Shown: positions 1-13,380 of the stretch, in pieces | Layout of the letters: the number at the start of each line of letters is the position of its first letter | How positions within the stretch are numbered: position 1 is the first letter of the stretch | NCBI GenBank assembly: GCA_902729315.2 | Contig: LR746275.1 | Coordinates: forward strand, 2,512,501-2,576,500 | DNA: 64,000 nt | Source: Spirodela intermedia | Taxonomy: Eukaryota; Streptophyta; Magnoliopsida; Alismatales; Araceae | Direction of reading: 5' to 3' | Position numbers and translations under genes: made by a program | The notes under the pieces: model-generated | Told to the model about the DNA's origin: nothing | The model's input: only the letters and a program-made list of their open reading frames with translations | Databases searched by the model: none

Positions 1-1520
1 TCCATCAAATTGTATAGCACATGTAAAAATATTATTAATATAATTTTTTAATATTTTAATATTATTTTTTTTTTATAAATTTCGAATTTGTTTATTAAAA
101 GTTACATATAGATATAGATATTTACATAGCTAATGTCTATTTCAATAGATATTTTGGTCGTACAAAGACTCATTAATTGAAATCAATGTTACATCTTTTA
201 TTGATATTTTATCTTTTTCTTATCTTATTTGTTACCGATCAATTAGTTAGAAGAAAATTCAACACAACATAAAAGAAAACCTGACCTTTGAAGTCAAATG
301 ATCAAATGCCATTTGGATGCAAACGATGCAGAAATTTCTTAGGAATGGATCAACATTATCTTGTTGTACATTGTCTATAACTCCAATAGGGGAATGTGGA
401 TTTCCCTTCGATGCTTCACTTAATATGAGGCATACCTTCCATTACTTGATAATATTTAAAACAGTGGAGTTGACAAGAAGATACCAAAAAGAGACTAGAA
501 GGAAGAACAATAGGGATTACATGTTACAGTATTTCATGCATTACATACACTAAGATAGCACACCTTAAGCCAGCATTAATTGTGCCACAAGAATGATAGA
601 CTATGGACAGTTTGAACTTTCTTGTTATTCATCTAGTCACATAGTAAATGTCAAATAATCAATGATGTAATCTTTTTTTACAATTTATATTTATTAAAAT
701 TATTATATAAATATTAATTTAGATACCCATGTGGCTAATGTATTTCTAAATAGATATTTCTATCATACAAAAAGTCATCAATAAAAAGTAATGTGACATC
801 TCTTATTAATTTTTGGTCATTTTTCTTAATGTGGTATGTTATACAATTGATCAATCATTATCACTATGATAAAGTTCATTATTATCCATCAAGTTACATA
901 ATACATGTAAAATTATTATTAATCTAAAATTTTATTAAATTCATTTTGTATAAACTATTATATAAATATAGATATTCACATAACTTGTCTTTCTCAATAG
1001 ATACTTTGGTTGTACAATGACTTGTTAATTGAAATCAACGTCACATCTCTCATTGATATTTCATCCTTTCTTTACTTATTATTAATCAATTAGTCACTAT
1101 TGACATGTTGAACTTTGTTGTTATTTATTTAGTCACATAGTGCATGTGAAATAATCAATGATATACAAAATATATTATAATTCTTATTTATTAAAATTAC
1201 TATATAAATATTAATATAAATGCTCACATAGCTAACATCTTTCTCAATAGATATTTTTGTCGTACAAATAGTTATCAATAAAAACTAATCTGACATTTTT
1301 TATTGATATCTAATTAATTTTCTACACATGCTATATTATATAATTGATTGATCATTATCACTATGTTAAAGTTCAATGCCATATGTCATATAGTATAGCT
1401 TATGCAAAATTTTCTTAATATAAACTCTTATTAATTTAATTATTAAACAATAAAATTTATTTATTGAAAGTTACATATAGATATTTACATGAGTGACATC
1501 TTTCTCAATAGATATTTTGT

Positions 1521-1838
1521 CACATATCACATGTCAAATGATCAACAATGAAAATTACTATATAGATACTGACATAGATACTCATGTGGGTAACATCTTT
1601 CTCAATAGATATTTTTGTCGTACAATAGAAAGGAATGTAATAGCTCTAATTAATATTTCACTTTTTTCACAAGCTACATTCTACGATTGACCGATCATTA
1701 TCACCAAATTGAAGTTTGTCGTCATCCATCGAGTTGTAGAGTGCACACGACATCTTGACAAAAAACAAAACATCAAATGATTGGTCTCAAGGAGTTGCTA
1801 GTAGTCTTTATTTAGTTCATAAGACGTGGGAGAATGCA
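1521..1838 (+). repeat. Direct duplicate, copy 1 (partner at 3087-3405)
   Basis: A block of about 318 bp starting CACATATCACATGTCAAATG recurs almost unchanged 1566 bp downstream. Only a handful of substitutions and small indels separate the copies, far fewer than separate neighbouring units of the array. This indicates a recent duplication inside an old repeat field. Confidence 0.85.
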
Positions 1839-3086
1839 AAATCTTATTAATATAAACTCTTATTAATTTAATTATTAAAAAAATAAATTTCATTTATTAA
1901 AAGTTACATATAGATATTTACATGAGTGACATCTTTCTCACTAGATATTTTGGTTGTACAATGACTCATTAATTGAAATCAATGTTGTACCTCTTATTTC
2001 TATTTTATCTTTTTCTTTTTATCTATCAAGTAGTCAATATTAACATGTTGAACTTTGTTGTTATTTATCTATATAAAAATAATCAATGATGTCAAAAAAA
2101 ATATAATTTTTATTTATTAAAATTAGTATATAAATATTAATATAAATACCCACATGGCTAATGTCTTTCTCAATAGATATTTTTGTCATACAAATCATCA
2201 TCAATGAAAAGTAACGTGGCATATCATATTGATATTTAATCAAATTTCTTCACGTGCTATATTATACGACTCACTAATCATTACCACCATGTTGAAGTTG
2301 TATAACACATGTAAAATTATTACTAATGTAAATATTTATTCATTTTATTTTTATAAACTTTAAATTTATTTTTTAAAATATACCTATAAATATAGATATT
2401 TACATGGTTAGCGTCTTTCTCAATAGATATTTTGGTCATACAAAGACTCATTAATGAAAATCAATGTTGCATTTTTCATTAAAATTTCATCTTTTATTTA
2501 TTTATTATCGATCAACTAGTCACTATTGATATGTTGAGCTTTGTTGTTATTCATCTTGTCACATAATGAATGTCAAATAATCAATGATGTAAAAAAATAT
2601 ATTATTAAAATTCTTATGATTAAAATGACTATCTAGATATTAATATAGATCCCTACATGACTAACATCTTTTTCAATAGATATTTTTGTCGTACAAATAG
2701 TCATCGATAAAAAGCAATGTGACATCTCTTATTGATATTTAATCAATTTTCTTCACATACTATATTATACAATTGATCGATCATTATCACAATGTTGAAA
2801 TTCATTATCATTTATCAAGTTGTCAAGCACATGTAAAATTATTACTAATGTTAAATTTTATTAATTTGATTATTATAAATTTTAAATGTATTTATTGAAA
2901 ATTACTACGTAAATATAGCTATTTACATGGCTAACATTTTTTTCAATATATATTTTTGTTCTAAACACTCATCAATAGAAATTAATGTGGCATCTACAAT
3001 TAAAATTTCATCCATTTTTAACATGTTATCTTGTATAATCAATGAGTCATTAATAATGAGTTGAAGTTTATTATCATTTACTTTAT

Positions 3087-3405
3087 CACATATCACATGT
3101 CAAATGATCAACAATGAAAATTACTATATAGATACTGACATAGATACTCACGTGGGTAACGTCTTTCTCAATAGATATTTTTGTCGTACAATAGAAAGGA
3201 ATGTAATAGCTCTAATTAATATTTCACTTTTTTCACAAGCTACATTCTACGATTGACCGATCATTATCACCAAATTGAAGTTTGTCGTCATCCATCGAGT
3301 TGCAGAGTGCACACGACATCTTGACAAGAAACAAAACATCAAATGATGGGTCTCAAGGAGTTGCTAGTAGTCTTTATTTAGTTCATAAGACATGTGGGTG
3401 AATGC
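3087..3405 (+). repeat. Direct duplicate, copy 2 (partner at 1521-1838)
   Basis: Second copy of the recent duplication. It ends where the satellite-like array gives way to unique DNA, so it marks the right border of the array. Confidence 0.85.
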
Positions 3406-3410
3406 ATTTT

Positions 3411-3991
3411 TTTATTTTTATTTTATTTACACTTTAAATTTTAATTTTAGTGCTTGGTAGTAAGGGCTTAGTTGGGCCATGATTAATTAGTCATGTTATT
3501 AAGTTTATCGCTATGGCAAAAAATATTTACGAATTTTATGCTCAATCTAGTACTATCTATTCACTACATTTTGAACTTTAAATCCGTCCGACGCCTTACA
3601 AAAAGTCAGGATAATAAAACTAATATCATTAGTTTCCACATCATATACTAAGGAGGGTACGAATATCCAATATGGGACCTGAAAACGAGTCCGAGAACCA
3701 TCAGCGGTTTCCAGCTCTGACTTCAGTGCAATTTATGGCAGGCGGCGGATCCCACACGGGGATCATTCACGAGAGCGGAGATATTTCCGGTGGAAACCCG
3801 AAAATATGGCCACGTGCTGTGCTAATCGGCGCACTTTTCTCTTTTTTCTCGGGCCCCATATGACCATCAATCTCCTCAATGAACACGGCAATATTCACGT
3901 CTGGCAGGGCCCCACCTTCCCCGACGAATAGCCATGACACAGAAGACGGTAAGAATGAAGTAAGAGTAGTCACACCGAATCAGATTCGTCG

Positions 3992-4031
<40 letters not shown>

Positions 4032-4148
4032 CTCCGTGGTCTCTGTGGGAAAACGTTGACTGGGTATGATACAGGGAAGAAGGGTGAGAGTAAGAAGGTA
4101 GTGGTGGTGGTGGTGGTGGTGGAGAGAGGGACCGTGACGCACCCAGTT
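3411..4148. other. Intergenic DNA and MYB 3' flank
   Basis: No gene is recognised. The right half is GC-richer and should hold the 3' UTR of the MYB gene on the minus strand. It includes an (AG)n run around 3996-4028 and a GTG triplet run around 4102-4121. The short plus-strand ORFs here consist mostly of these simple repeats. Confidence 0.5.
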
Positions 4149-5408
4149 TTACGACAGGACGTGGGAGATGAACCAGCTGTCTAGAGCGCTGTCGTCGTAG
4201 AAGGGTTCAACGACGTGCTCCCGTCCGAGGTCCTCCAGCTGCCACGGCCAGGCATCTCCCGCCTCATCCCACAGCTTCGCCGTCATGGCCTCCCAGTCCT
4301 CCTCCACCGGCCTGTCAAACGTTGCGCTGCTGCCGCATGAGCGATCGAGGGCTTCCGTGGCGCCCCCCATGGCCGAGTCGGTCTCCCCGCTCGTTGCCGG
4401 CGTGGGCTCCGCCTCCCTGCCCTCGCTCGTTGACCTCGAGCTCATGAACTCGTCTCCTGATGTCCAGCTCGAGCAGAATAATTCCCCTCCGATATCGATA
4501 TCGTCGTTCGCTTCCCAGAGCTCGCTCGGGAGCATCACCTCTCCGACTAGGAGGTCTTCCTCGCCGGCGGATTGGCTCTGGTGCGGCGGCGGAGACGCCG
4601 CTGGCTTGGTCTTAATCGCGCCGCCGTCGCCGCCGGTCTCCCTCTGTCTGGCCTTCGCGGCGGGTCCGCCGGCGGCGGTCTTCATCATTGACCGGCTCGT
4701 TTTTCCGCCACGTCGCCGCCGTCCCACGCTGAGAATCTTCCCGGGGTCCATGATCAGGAAGGCTCCCCTCCGGAAGCAGTGGATCCGACGACTGAGGTGC
4801 GAGTTCCAGTGGTTCTTGATCTCGTTGTCCGTCCTTCCGGGGAGATGGGCGGCTATCAGGGACCATCTGCGTACCATGCAGGTCACTCGTGAGTCCCTCG
4901 TCCCCAGTACCTTTCTATTTTATTTTATTTTATTGTTTCTCTCCACACAGAAGAGATCATTCATGCAACTACCACGTGCGACCGTGAACAAAGGGCGAGT
5001 AAAGGGTCACGGAGAGCAAAAGATCCCCATGGTCGTACAAATCGATGTATTTATGTTTCCTGTCTTATTCGTTTACAGTGGTCGTCTAAAACTCGGGCTT
5101 TTCGTGAATTGGACGACAGAGCCAATGATATATTCTGGGTTTTCTGTTGAATGAAATCGGTAAGATATTTGAACGATTCTTTTACCTATTGCCGAGAGAA
5201 GAGTGAAGCTTTATGATGGTCTCCTCCTCCTCCGAGGAGATGTTTCCCCGCTTGAGGTCAGTTCTCAGGTAGTTTATCCAGCGTAGTCTGCAACTCTTCC
5301 CGCACCTCAGGAGACCTTCAGGAGCGTCGGCAATGCAGACAGTGAAGAGCAGAGAGAGAGTTAAGGGTTAATCCATGATAGAGAAGATCATCGACGGGAA
5401 TTCGACCT

Positions 5409-5461
<53 letters not shown>

Positions 5462-5752
5462 CCTTCAGGGTTAACCCATATCAATGGGCGAGAAACAAAC
5501 ATGAGAAGGGAACGAATCCCATGCTCCAAAGGAGCTCGTAGAAAAGAAATCAATATCGGAATCTAGACTTTCTGGTCTTTCTGTAAAGAAATGCCGACCA
5601 TATCTGCATATAGGTATACCTGCTTTCTTCGGCAATGATCTCCAGGAACCTTCTCCATTCTCCTTTATGTAGTTCGAGAGTATCTCGTCCTCCTCCGCCG
5701 TCCATCTCCCCTTCTTCAGTCCCACCTTCTCACAACACGGTGCTCTCCCCAT
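4149..5752 (-). CDS. R2R3-MYB transcription factor, subgroup 7 / P1-like (flavonol or phlobaphene regulator type)
   Basis: Three minus-strand exons (5620-5752, 5186-5315, 4149-4866) join in frame to 326 residues, starting [11 protein letters not shown]. The R2 repeat (about 13-62) has Trp17, 37 and 57. R3 (about 63-113) has Trp89 and 108, with NHW replacing the usual NYW. The introns sit at the usual R2R3-MYB positions. [10 protein letters not shown] (141-150) matches the subgroup 7 motif seen in AtMYB11/12/111. The bHLH-binding signature of R3 is absent, as in P1 and MYB12. Known members bind AC/MYB-recognition elements and switch on CHS, CHI, F3H and FLS for flavonols, or 3-deoxyflavonoids and phlobaphenes in grasses. 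The acidic tail is a likely activation region. Intron 1 carries a long (GA)n tract at about 5412-5459. Which flavonoid branch it controls cannot be read from the sequence. Confidence 0.9.
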
Positions 5753-6224
5753 CTCCACTCTCACACACAGGGAAGAAGGGGGGAGGGAGAGGGACAGAGA
5801 GAGAGAGAGTGAGAGAGTAGTCCTTGTTAGCTAGGACGGAGAGTGAGGAAGAGTCTAGTGACAACCGTTATATGGTTTTGGCGTGGGGTTTTCATGGGCC
5901 GAGAGTGCAATAAAGTGTTTGTGTGTGGGAGAGAGAGAGAAAGAAAGGTAGGCGGCGGGCGCCGGGCATCACGGTGGGGGAGCGGTGTTGGGGGTTACCA
6001 CGTGCACTCGACCGACGGGACGGCTGTCGTGGCGCGAGGACCGTCGAGCAGAACCCTTCGTGGGCTTTAATCCGCCCACGTTGGCCAGCCTCCCCGACTC
6101 CCGCCCATCCCCCTCCGCCTACCATTTAATATTATTCTCTCACCGTCGACTTCATTTCTTCCATCCACCATCTCCTCGCCCGCCTTTCGCCTTTCCCCTG
6201 TTCATTTAGTCATCCCCCCACTAG

Positions 6225-6265
<41 letters not shown>

Positions 6266-6796
6266 AAGAATGCATCGCGGTTCCCCACTCCGCAGTGGAA
6301 GAAGATACAGTAATCTCGTCCGGATGCAGCTACGATCCATTTTCACTTGTCGCTTGTATCTTCGTCTACGAAGTTTACCTGGGCAAGGTAGTCCCGAGTC
6401 GGTATTATTGACAGATTCGCTACATTTAACACGGGGTCGGTTATAGTCGCTTGGGGGCCTCTCCCCGGGAAAAAGCTTTCGTATCTTGAACTGTGGACCT
6501 GAAATGGTCATGGCGAATCCGTTTTCACCTCGTTCTCTATCGAGGGTCGTGAGGAAGAAACCAGGAAGCTCGAGCTCTGCGATGGGAGGAGGCGAGAACG
6601 ACCTATACAGCTCTCCTGGGTTAACCTCTTCCTCCAAGCTTTCTCTATTTTACCAAGCTTGCATCGAAACCACATTCATTTGAAAACGTAGCAGAAGAAC
6701 GCGTTCACGTAAGTGGAGAACATTTATTCTCTACCTCTCCAACGACCTCGTTTCCAGAGAATAGGTGCGTTTCCCCCATCAGAGAGACGGAGACGT

Positions 6797-6844
<48 letters not shown>

Positions 6845-8250
6845 CATGTTGTATTGATCTGAGTCCTCAGATCTCAACTAATCACGTGTAATTAATAGTG
6901 GGACTGCAGCTTGCAACAGCGAGGGGGGAAGTCGAGTGCGAAACAAGCAAGACACGTACGGACTATTCCTTCTTCCCTGTGAACGTTCGCCATGGTCTCG
7001 CGGGAATTCATCTGAAGCATGGGCCCCAGAACCCTATTTCCATCGGTACATTAAAGAGGAGAGACAGACGTTGGACCATACAGCCGCCTGCCCTGTCTCT
7101 CTCTCTCTATCTCTCTATCTCTTTCGCTCTCCCCCCTCACTATCTCTCTGTCTTTCCCTAAGTTGCCTTCAATTTTTGTGTCCAAATATGAAGTTAAGAC
7201 GAGCAGTCAGCACTGGTTGACATCTATCCAGAGCGAGAGAGAGAGAGAGAGAGAGAGGCCAGTAAGTGAACACCAGTGATGCACGAAGCCCGGTTAGAGG
7301 ATGAATATGCAGTCAGTCGTCGACGAATACGTAGCAGCAGCCCCTTCCAAGGAGGCAAGTAGTGCTTGAGTAGGACTGACCTCATGGGGGGTACGTGCCC
7401 ACAAATCCTGCTTTCGAGCCTTTCTTAGACTCCAACTCGCCGATTAAATATAATTAAAAGAAAGACTTTTTCCCTTAAGATGAGAAGGAAATTACCATAC
7501 GCCACCAATGTCTGAACGCTTGCAGATAATAATGGCGCTACCGACTATCCATGATCATCCACGCAAGTCTCCAAGGAGCGGAGTGGGCCCGTATTTATTT
7601 ATCATGTGGGGCCCCGAAATTTGTCTCCTCCCCCTCTCCGGTCGTCTCCTGACATCTCTAGAAGACAAAAGAAATGGTTGGCTGGATCCCGAGAATCCAC
7701 AAGACGACGAGATATGCAGGGTTTCGAGGAGACGTTGACTGCCGACGTCCAAAGGTCTCCGGAGAGAGAGTGTGGAATTAACGTAGCATAAGTTACGAAT
7801 GCAGTGTGGCCTCACCACGGAACCCGTGGCCGTAGCTGTCGCCTCCCTGTATCCGATGACCGGGCTTGCATATCTTCCCACGTACTCATTCCGACGAGAT
7901 ATGCAGGGTTTCGAGCCGGCCTCTCTCTCTCCCCCGGCGTGAACTGAGAGACAATAAGAGAGAAGGGAGAGAGAGAGAGAGAGAGGGAGTTAGATGAAAC
8001 TTCGAGAGAGAAGTCGGACCACATTTTCCATGCGCTCCAGAGAGGCCGTCCGCATTTGTTTGGGGGGGGACGGGGGGCAGGGGAGGGTTTGTACGGGCAT
8101 TAATTTACCACATATGTCAGACGGTCCCCAGGGCCCACCACAGATTGGGTCAGCTAGCAGTTCGGCCCAAAAATTATGCAATGTACGGTGAGGCCCACTA
8201 AACGGGCGTGAACCGGCCAAAGATTCTGTCCAAACGCTATTAAAACATTC
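5753..8250. other. Upstream region of the MYB gene, rich in GA/CT microsatellites
   Basis: No convincing gene is present. (GA)n or (CT)n tracts occur near 5800-5818, 6230-6262, 6800-6841, 7232-7257 and 7970-7987. A CATATAAC element on the minus strand near 5868 could serve as a TATA box, giving a leader of under 100 nt. A G-run cluster lies at 8061-8087. The ORFs of 60-140 codons on both strands overlap one another and include the microsatellites, so they were not called. Confidence 0.5.
5999..6004. promoter_or_regulatory. G-box CACGTG upstream of the MYB
   Basis: A palindromic CACGTG lies about 250 bp upstream of the MYB start codon. G-boxes are bound by HY5-type bZIPs, which are known to drive MYB12-type genes in light. 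That role here is inferred. A second CACGTG is at 6883-6888. Confidence 0.4.
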
Positions 8251-11200
8251 GGACACTTTCGATGTTATCCAATATGTGAGGGCATTTTAATAATAAAAAA
8301 TATTACATCCAGATCTAAGGAGTGTCTTGCGGATCACCGTCCCATTTCGGTCCACATCTTCATATGTTTAGATTGGCGTGATGTATGGGAGTTGCCAATT
8401 TTCGATCAAGTGTTAATGTTAAAACAAGAAAGATGAATATTTGGCTAGAAATAGATATCTAAATAATTTCCCTTTTTTCTTTGAAAAATTTCAAAATGGA
8501 AAATAGAAATATTTTTGCATTATGTTGGGCTGAATGAAGGGTTTTATGTGTCTAAACAACAAGATCTGATAATTAAAAAAAATTCAGCATGTAATAACAT
8601 TTCATCAATAAAAAAATTGCTAGGCTTTCATAAAAAAATCAAAAGCCTTATGAGCCACCTAAACAACCCTATTAAGGTCTTCTACGTTTTATGCTCTTAA
8701 ACTTTATAGGTTGCACCTTCTAGGTCTTTCATGTTTCTTGGAAATATATTTTATATCAATTTAGAGTAGATGGGGGGGTTTGAAACGAGTGTTAAATACT
8801 TTGTATTTTGAAAGAATTTGCTAGAGATTATAAGAGTTAAGAATTTTATCTTTTTAATATATATATATATATATATTGGTGTTTACTTTGTTGTTGTCAC
8901 AACTTATTACATAATTAGAAAGCTAGTGCCTTAGTATCTAGTGTGGGGAGAGAGACATGTGAAATATATTTTGTAACAATTTAGCACATAGACCAAATCT
9001 AAATGAATTATATAGGGTAAAAAAAAAAGTGTATAACTGATCTCTTTTAAATTTATTATTTTATGTCAACTTGATAATTGAAAACACTAGAGAATAAAAA
9101 AATTACATTTTTGGTACTTTATTTCCTTTTGCATGAATATATGGGCATCGAGATGCAAAAGCTTATCTTAGATAGTAGTCTTTTGAATGATTGAGAAAAT
9201 ATGGCAAGGAAAATTATATAATTTATTTCTCTCTTGAAATTTTGAGGAGGTTAATTATTATGTGGGTTGATTTTCCCTTAATTTATTTACTTTTAATAGT
9301 AAGAAAAGGACCCAAATGGCCACCTTAATGACCAATTAAGGGCTCATAATGGGTATTTGATGATACTATTGTAGCTTGTCTCTTTCTTATTTTGTCGTGT
9401 AGTACAACATCCAATGGCCTTCTTTCCAAGTTCTTTAAAGGAAGTATAAAATAAAAAAAATCAATAAGTCTAACATCTTAATTGAGTTTTTTTTATATGT
9501 TTTAGTAGAGTATAGGCAAAATACTCTACTTAAATTATTTTGAGTGTCATGTAAGCATGTAAATACTTTTATGATATAAAATTACTATTTTACTCTTGTA
9601 TGCATTTTCCTCAAAATATATTGAAGCATATGTATTACTAACTTATCTCAATCCATTTAGTAATACCATTGTTGTAGTGAGTTTTGAATCTATCTCATCT
9701 GAGAGTTGGTTGTTTAGGGCGTTGAGCCTTCTTTATAGTAGATGAGTTGACTATGTCTATAAGTGGTAACTTGATCATTTTGAGTATTAGAACCTATTCT
9801 TGTTGAGTGGAGTCACTTCCTATAAGGATGTCAATGTGAACATTACAACTTGTGAGTGGGCCATATGGGCCGAATAGGTCCATTATATCATATTGTATCT
9901 TATCTCTCTCTCTCTCTCCCTATATATATAGGGTAGAGGATTCTATTTTATTACACTCTTTATGCTTCACACAACTAATGAACCAAAATCAATAAGGGAT
10001 ATATTGAACGAATAATATAATTATTATGGTAATACATTATCATTATACTCTTATAAAGTGTCTTTGTCAATATACTTTAAAAACTCATTGCACAAAGTGA
10101 GTTGACTTCTAAAGATATATAGAGAGAGACACAATGGGTCTTATGATTTATATTTAAATAAATTAATGACATATTTTTTTATAGCTATTAATTTTTCATT
10201 ATATTTATCTTGTCAACATCAAAATTAGAAAGGTGCAAAAAGTTAACAATATTACCCATAGTGGTGCCCATAATATTTTATATTTTTTGTATGAAATATC
10301 AAAAAAAAATCTGTGAGAACCTTAAAGCTATTGACAAAGATGACTTAGTGGAACCTACTCTTGCTATTTCATAATATTCCTTTAATAATGTTGCTCTACT
10401 TGACATTACACTTGGTCTTTAACAAGAAAAAAAAATCAACAATGTAAATTTCATAGAAGTTGTTTCTTCAAACCTAACTAATGAACTTGATAAAATAGAT
10501 CACTCTATGATATGAATGGCTACACTATAACATTTGTATTTAAAGGTGTCAGATTTCCTTATAATGACATTTTCTTGTGTTGTAGTGGTTCGTTTAAAAC
10601 CAAGGGCTCCAAAATGAAATGACAAACCAATACTAACTTTGGTTAGCATCACATTCCATTCCATGTTCTTATGAACTTTGTGTAGTGAATGCTCATATAT
10701 GAGAAAACCATGATCTATAATTTCATAGGGGAGTCGACATAGAGCTCAAAAAAAATCTTGATATAATCACAATCACTTTACAAGTAGACTTTAGGCATGG
10801 TTTTTACATGGATTTGACATTAAAAAGTTTGCCATTGGAAGGTCTAACAGTCAATCACATGAGGTTGTCTATCACTATACATTTCGTACAAATGCTTCTA
10901 GCATTGTAGACCAAATGAAAGAATCATTGATTTCCTTTAATAGAAATGAGGATGATTGAGTTAGTCTTTTAGAAAATATGGAAATTTATTGGTCAAGTAG
11001 TTATTTTTGGTAAATAGTTAGTCATTAGAAGATGTAATGCTCAAATACATGAGAGGTTATCTATCACCATCCATTATGTAAATACTTCTAACCTTATATA
11101 ACAAGTGAAATAATCATTAGATAATCATTTAATAGAAATGAGGATGATTAAGCTCATACTTTTTTAGAAAATATGGAAATTTATCAGTCAAAGGTTAATT

Positions 11201-11600
11201 TTGGTAAATAGTTTGTCATTAGAAGCTCTAACACTCAATCAATCTATACAAATGCTTTCAACCTTACGGATCAAATGAAAGAATCATTGATATCATTTAA
11301 TAAAAATGAGGATGATTCAGCTCATGTTTTTTGTGCAAATATGAAAATTTATCAGTCAAATAGTGAATTTTGGTAAATAAGAATTAAAAAGATGTAAATA
11401 TTGATGAATATTAGCATGTCGGGTGAGGGACACTGAGGCTACCAATCATCTCTAAATTACTTGTGGAAAAAGAAATTACATTGATGCTAAAAATAGGCTA
11501 CCAAGCATCTTCATCTCTTCTATCTAATGATTCAAGGGTACTTCTCTAGCATGCTGCCCATACATTTATCTTAGGAGCTTGTTGCTTTATATAGGCTAGG
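8251..11600. other. AT-rich intergenic stretch without recognisable genes
   Basis: Long AT-rich DNA with no ORF above about 60 codons that looks coding. It contains a short (AT)n run near 8861-8877 and the three-copy repeat at 10790-11380. No transposase, reverse transcriptase or clear terminal repeats were found. It may be decayed transposon DNA, but nothing visible proves it. Confidence 0.5.
10790..11380 (+). repeat. Three-copy tandem repeat, about 170-195 bp units
   Basis: Three diverged copies share the same order of landmarks: CATTRGAAG, then AATGAGGATGATT, then AATTTATnnGTCAA, then TTTTGGTAAATA. The GGTAAATA landmark falls near 11009, 11203 and 11372. No coding potential is seen in any copy. 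Confidence 0.7.
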
Positions 11601-13380
11601 AAATTCTGAATATCAAGATAATTGGATAATTTGCAGAAAAATAAAGATAAAGAGGACGCCCTTTGCCTTCTCCACAGAGGAAAATTTTATTAATAATATT
11701 GTCTTCAGAAAATATATGTAAATCAGGGATGAGATATTATGTAAATTTACGAGTTTATCCTCTGTGTCTCTCTCGCCCATCACGCTTTTTGGGGTCCTCT
11801 TATTAGAGGGTGTGAACATAATTATCTTATTTTGAGGGTTAGACGGAAACAATGGGTCGTTCATTCTTTATCGGTTCTCCTTATTTTCCTTCTTCCGCCC
11901 TTTTGCCGTCTCCCTCCTGCAACACTATCATCGTCATCCTCGAACGGGCCCCGCGGTGGCGCCGCAGATGGCTGGTCTCCTTCAGAGACTCATCCCTGGT
12001 GCGTACTCTCTGTGACAACTGATGAGAGGGGGCCCCTCCCAGAATGCCGTAGGAGGCGGATCTCTCAACGGCTCTGCGAAGCTTCCAATGGCGTCCGTGG
12101 ATGCGACCCGGTTGCAGGTGGTGTCTCCATCTTGAATTCGGTGGAGATGGACGCAAGAGAGAGGACGACAGAGGCTTGTAAGTCCCCTTGTGCGGCGAGG
12201 ATGAAGAAGAGGCGGTGGAGATGGAGACGGGGAATGCGACGAAAGTAGGCTCTGTGATGCGCTATCTACATTCTGCAAGGTAGGCAGCTTCAGGAAATTA
12301 CGGAGATCCTTGAGAAGGTCTCCCAAAAAGGAAATTTCTCATGGCGCGACACCATAACTATTGCCTGTAGCAGGGGTGACGTTCTTGTGGCGTCAGATCC
12401 AGAAAGAGTTTATATCCAATGCTGGCGTGAGGCTCCTGGGGGCCACTGGGGAGCCGCTAATGCATATCCGTAATTGACAAACCGACAGCAGGTTCCGGGC
12501 CCACTCGGCTCGCGCGATTGGACGGCAGACCTCTCCTCTTCCCGGGGCCCGCTTCGTCCGATCTGCAAGCCAAGCAACGATGCGTCGGATTGGAGGATGA
12601 TCCGTTGACGCCACGGGGGTTTCTTGCCTGGATTTAGACATTGGTCTTCTTCTTCTTATTCTTCTTCTCTCCCTGATGATTGCCTCCTTCCCTACCAGAA
12701 TTACTTCTCCATACACGCTCGACTCGAAAAAATTTCCCCCCTGCGAGAACGATCGCCACGATTCTACATTGATTGTTATTGGCAGAAGCATTTTACATCT
12801 TGGATACATCTCCTGATCCTGGTATTGTTTTACTCAGGCTCTGGTCACGGTAACATTTCAGTTTGACTCCTGGAGCCCCCTAACTCTGTTACTAGTCTCA
12901 CGCAGCTTCCTTACGGAACTGTGTAATCTGTCGTTATTTTGGTGTTCCCTATGCATTGCCGCTCCTCATCCAGTTGTTCAATTCGGTTAATAGTCCGCAA
13001 TAGCGTTGCCATCGAATTCTCGGACTGAAACTGCAGAACCGACGGGCTTGCTTCATCATATCCCCATGTGGTTTTTACAATTTAAATTTGGTCAGCAACG
13101 TGTCTGTACTGCTCAAGAGCTGATGTATTCTCCGGAATGCTTGTGAGAATTCCATGCCTCCTTCTTTTCTCGCTTAGTTTCATTGAAGCATCCGTGCAAA
13201 AACTAGTGTTTTGTCTTGGCGATTTGTTTCTCTCATGTGTTTTCTCTTCTACGTTCATGTTGTCAATCATTAAAACTATCACTCGTTCATGCAGCCTTTC
13301 ATAGTTCTCCTGATTTGGTCTTTGAATTAGTGCCACTGAACGTACTGGTATTGGCACCCGCCTCAGATGTTCTGAATGTG
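11601..13380. other. Upstream and leader region of the GH51 gene
   Basis: GC content rises from about 11830. Overlapping ORFs of up to 138 codons on both strands (11832-12248 +, 12393-12809 -) have no recognisable domain. A CT-rich stretch at about 12644-12672 resembles a plant transcription start or leader, so the GH51 5' UTR may begin near here. No introns in the leader could be fixed. Confidence 0.35.

Larger units (their letters stand above)
1..3410. repeat. Degenerate AT-rich tandem (satellite-like) array
   Basis: A core resembling TTTCTCAATAGATATTTT followed by GTCGTACAA recurs near 140, 742, 991, 1231, 1500, 1598, 1933, 2164, 2414, 2670, 2938 and 3163. Two flavours can be seen. One continues into ACTCATTAATTGAAATCAATG (140, 991, 1933, 2414). 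The other continues into a TCATCAAT-type sequence (742, 1231, 2164, 2670). Spacing is about 230-270 bp, so two flavours often give a unit near 490 bp. The short ORFs here are not conserved between copies and look non-coding. The array is cut by the left edge of the window. Confidence 0.8.

Noticed and set aside
1-3410. CRISPR-like array
   Set aside because: The repeat units are long, degenerate and without uniform spacers, and the genome is a plant's. This is a satellite-type array.
4285-5154. 289-codon ORF on the plus strand
   Set aside because: It is antisense to MYB exon 3 and runs on into the intron. It has no domain, and the MYB reading is clearly right.
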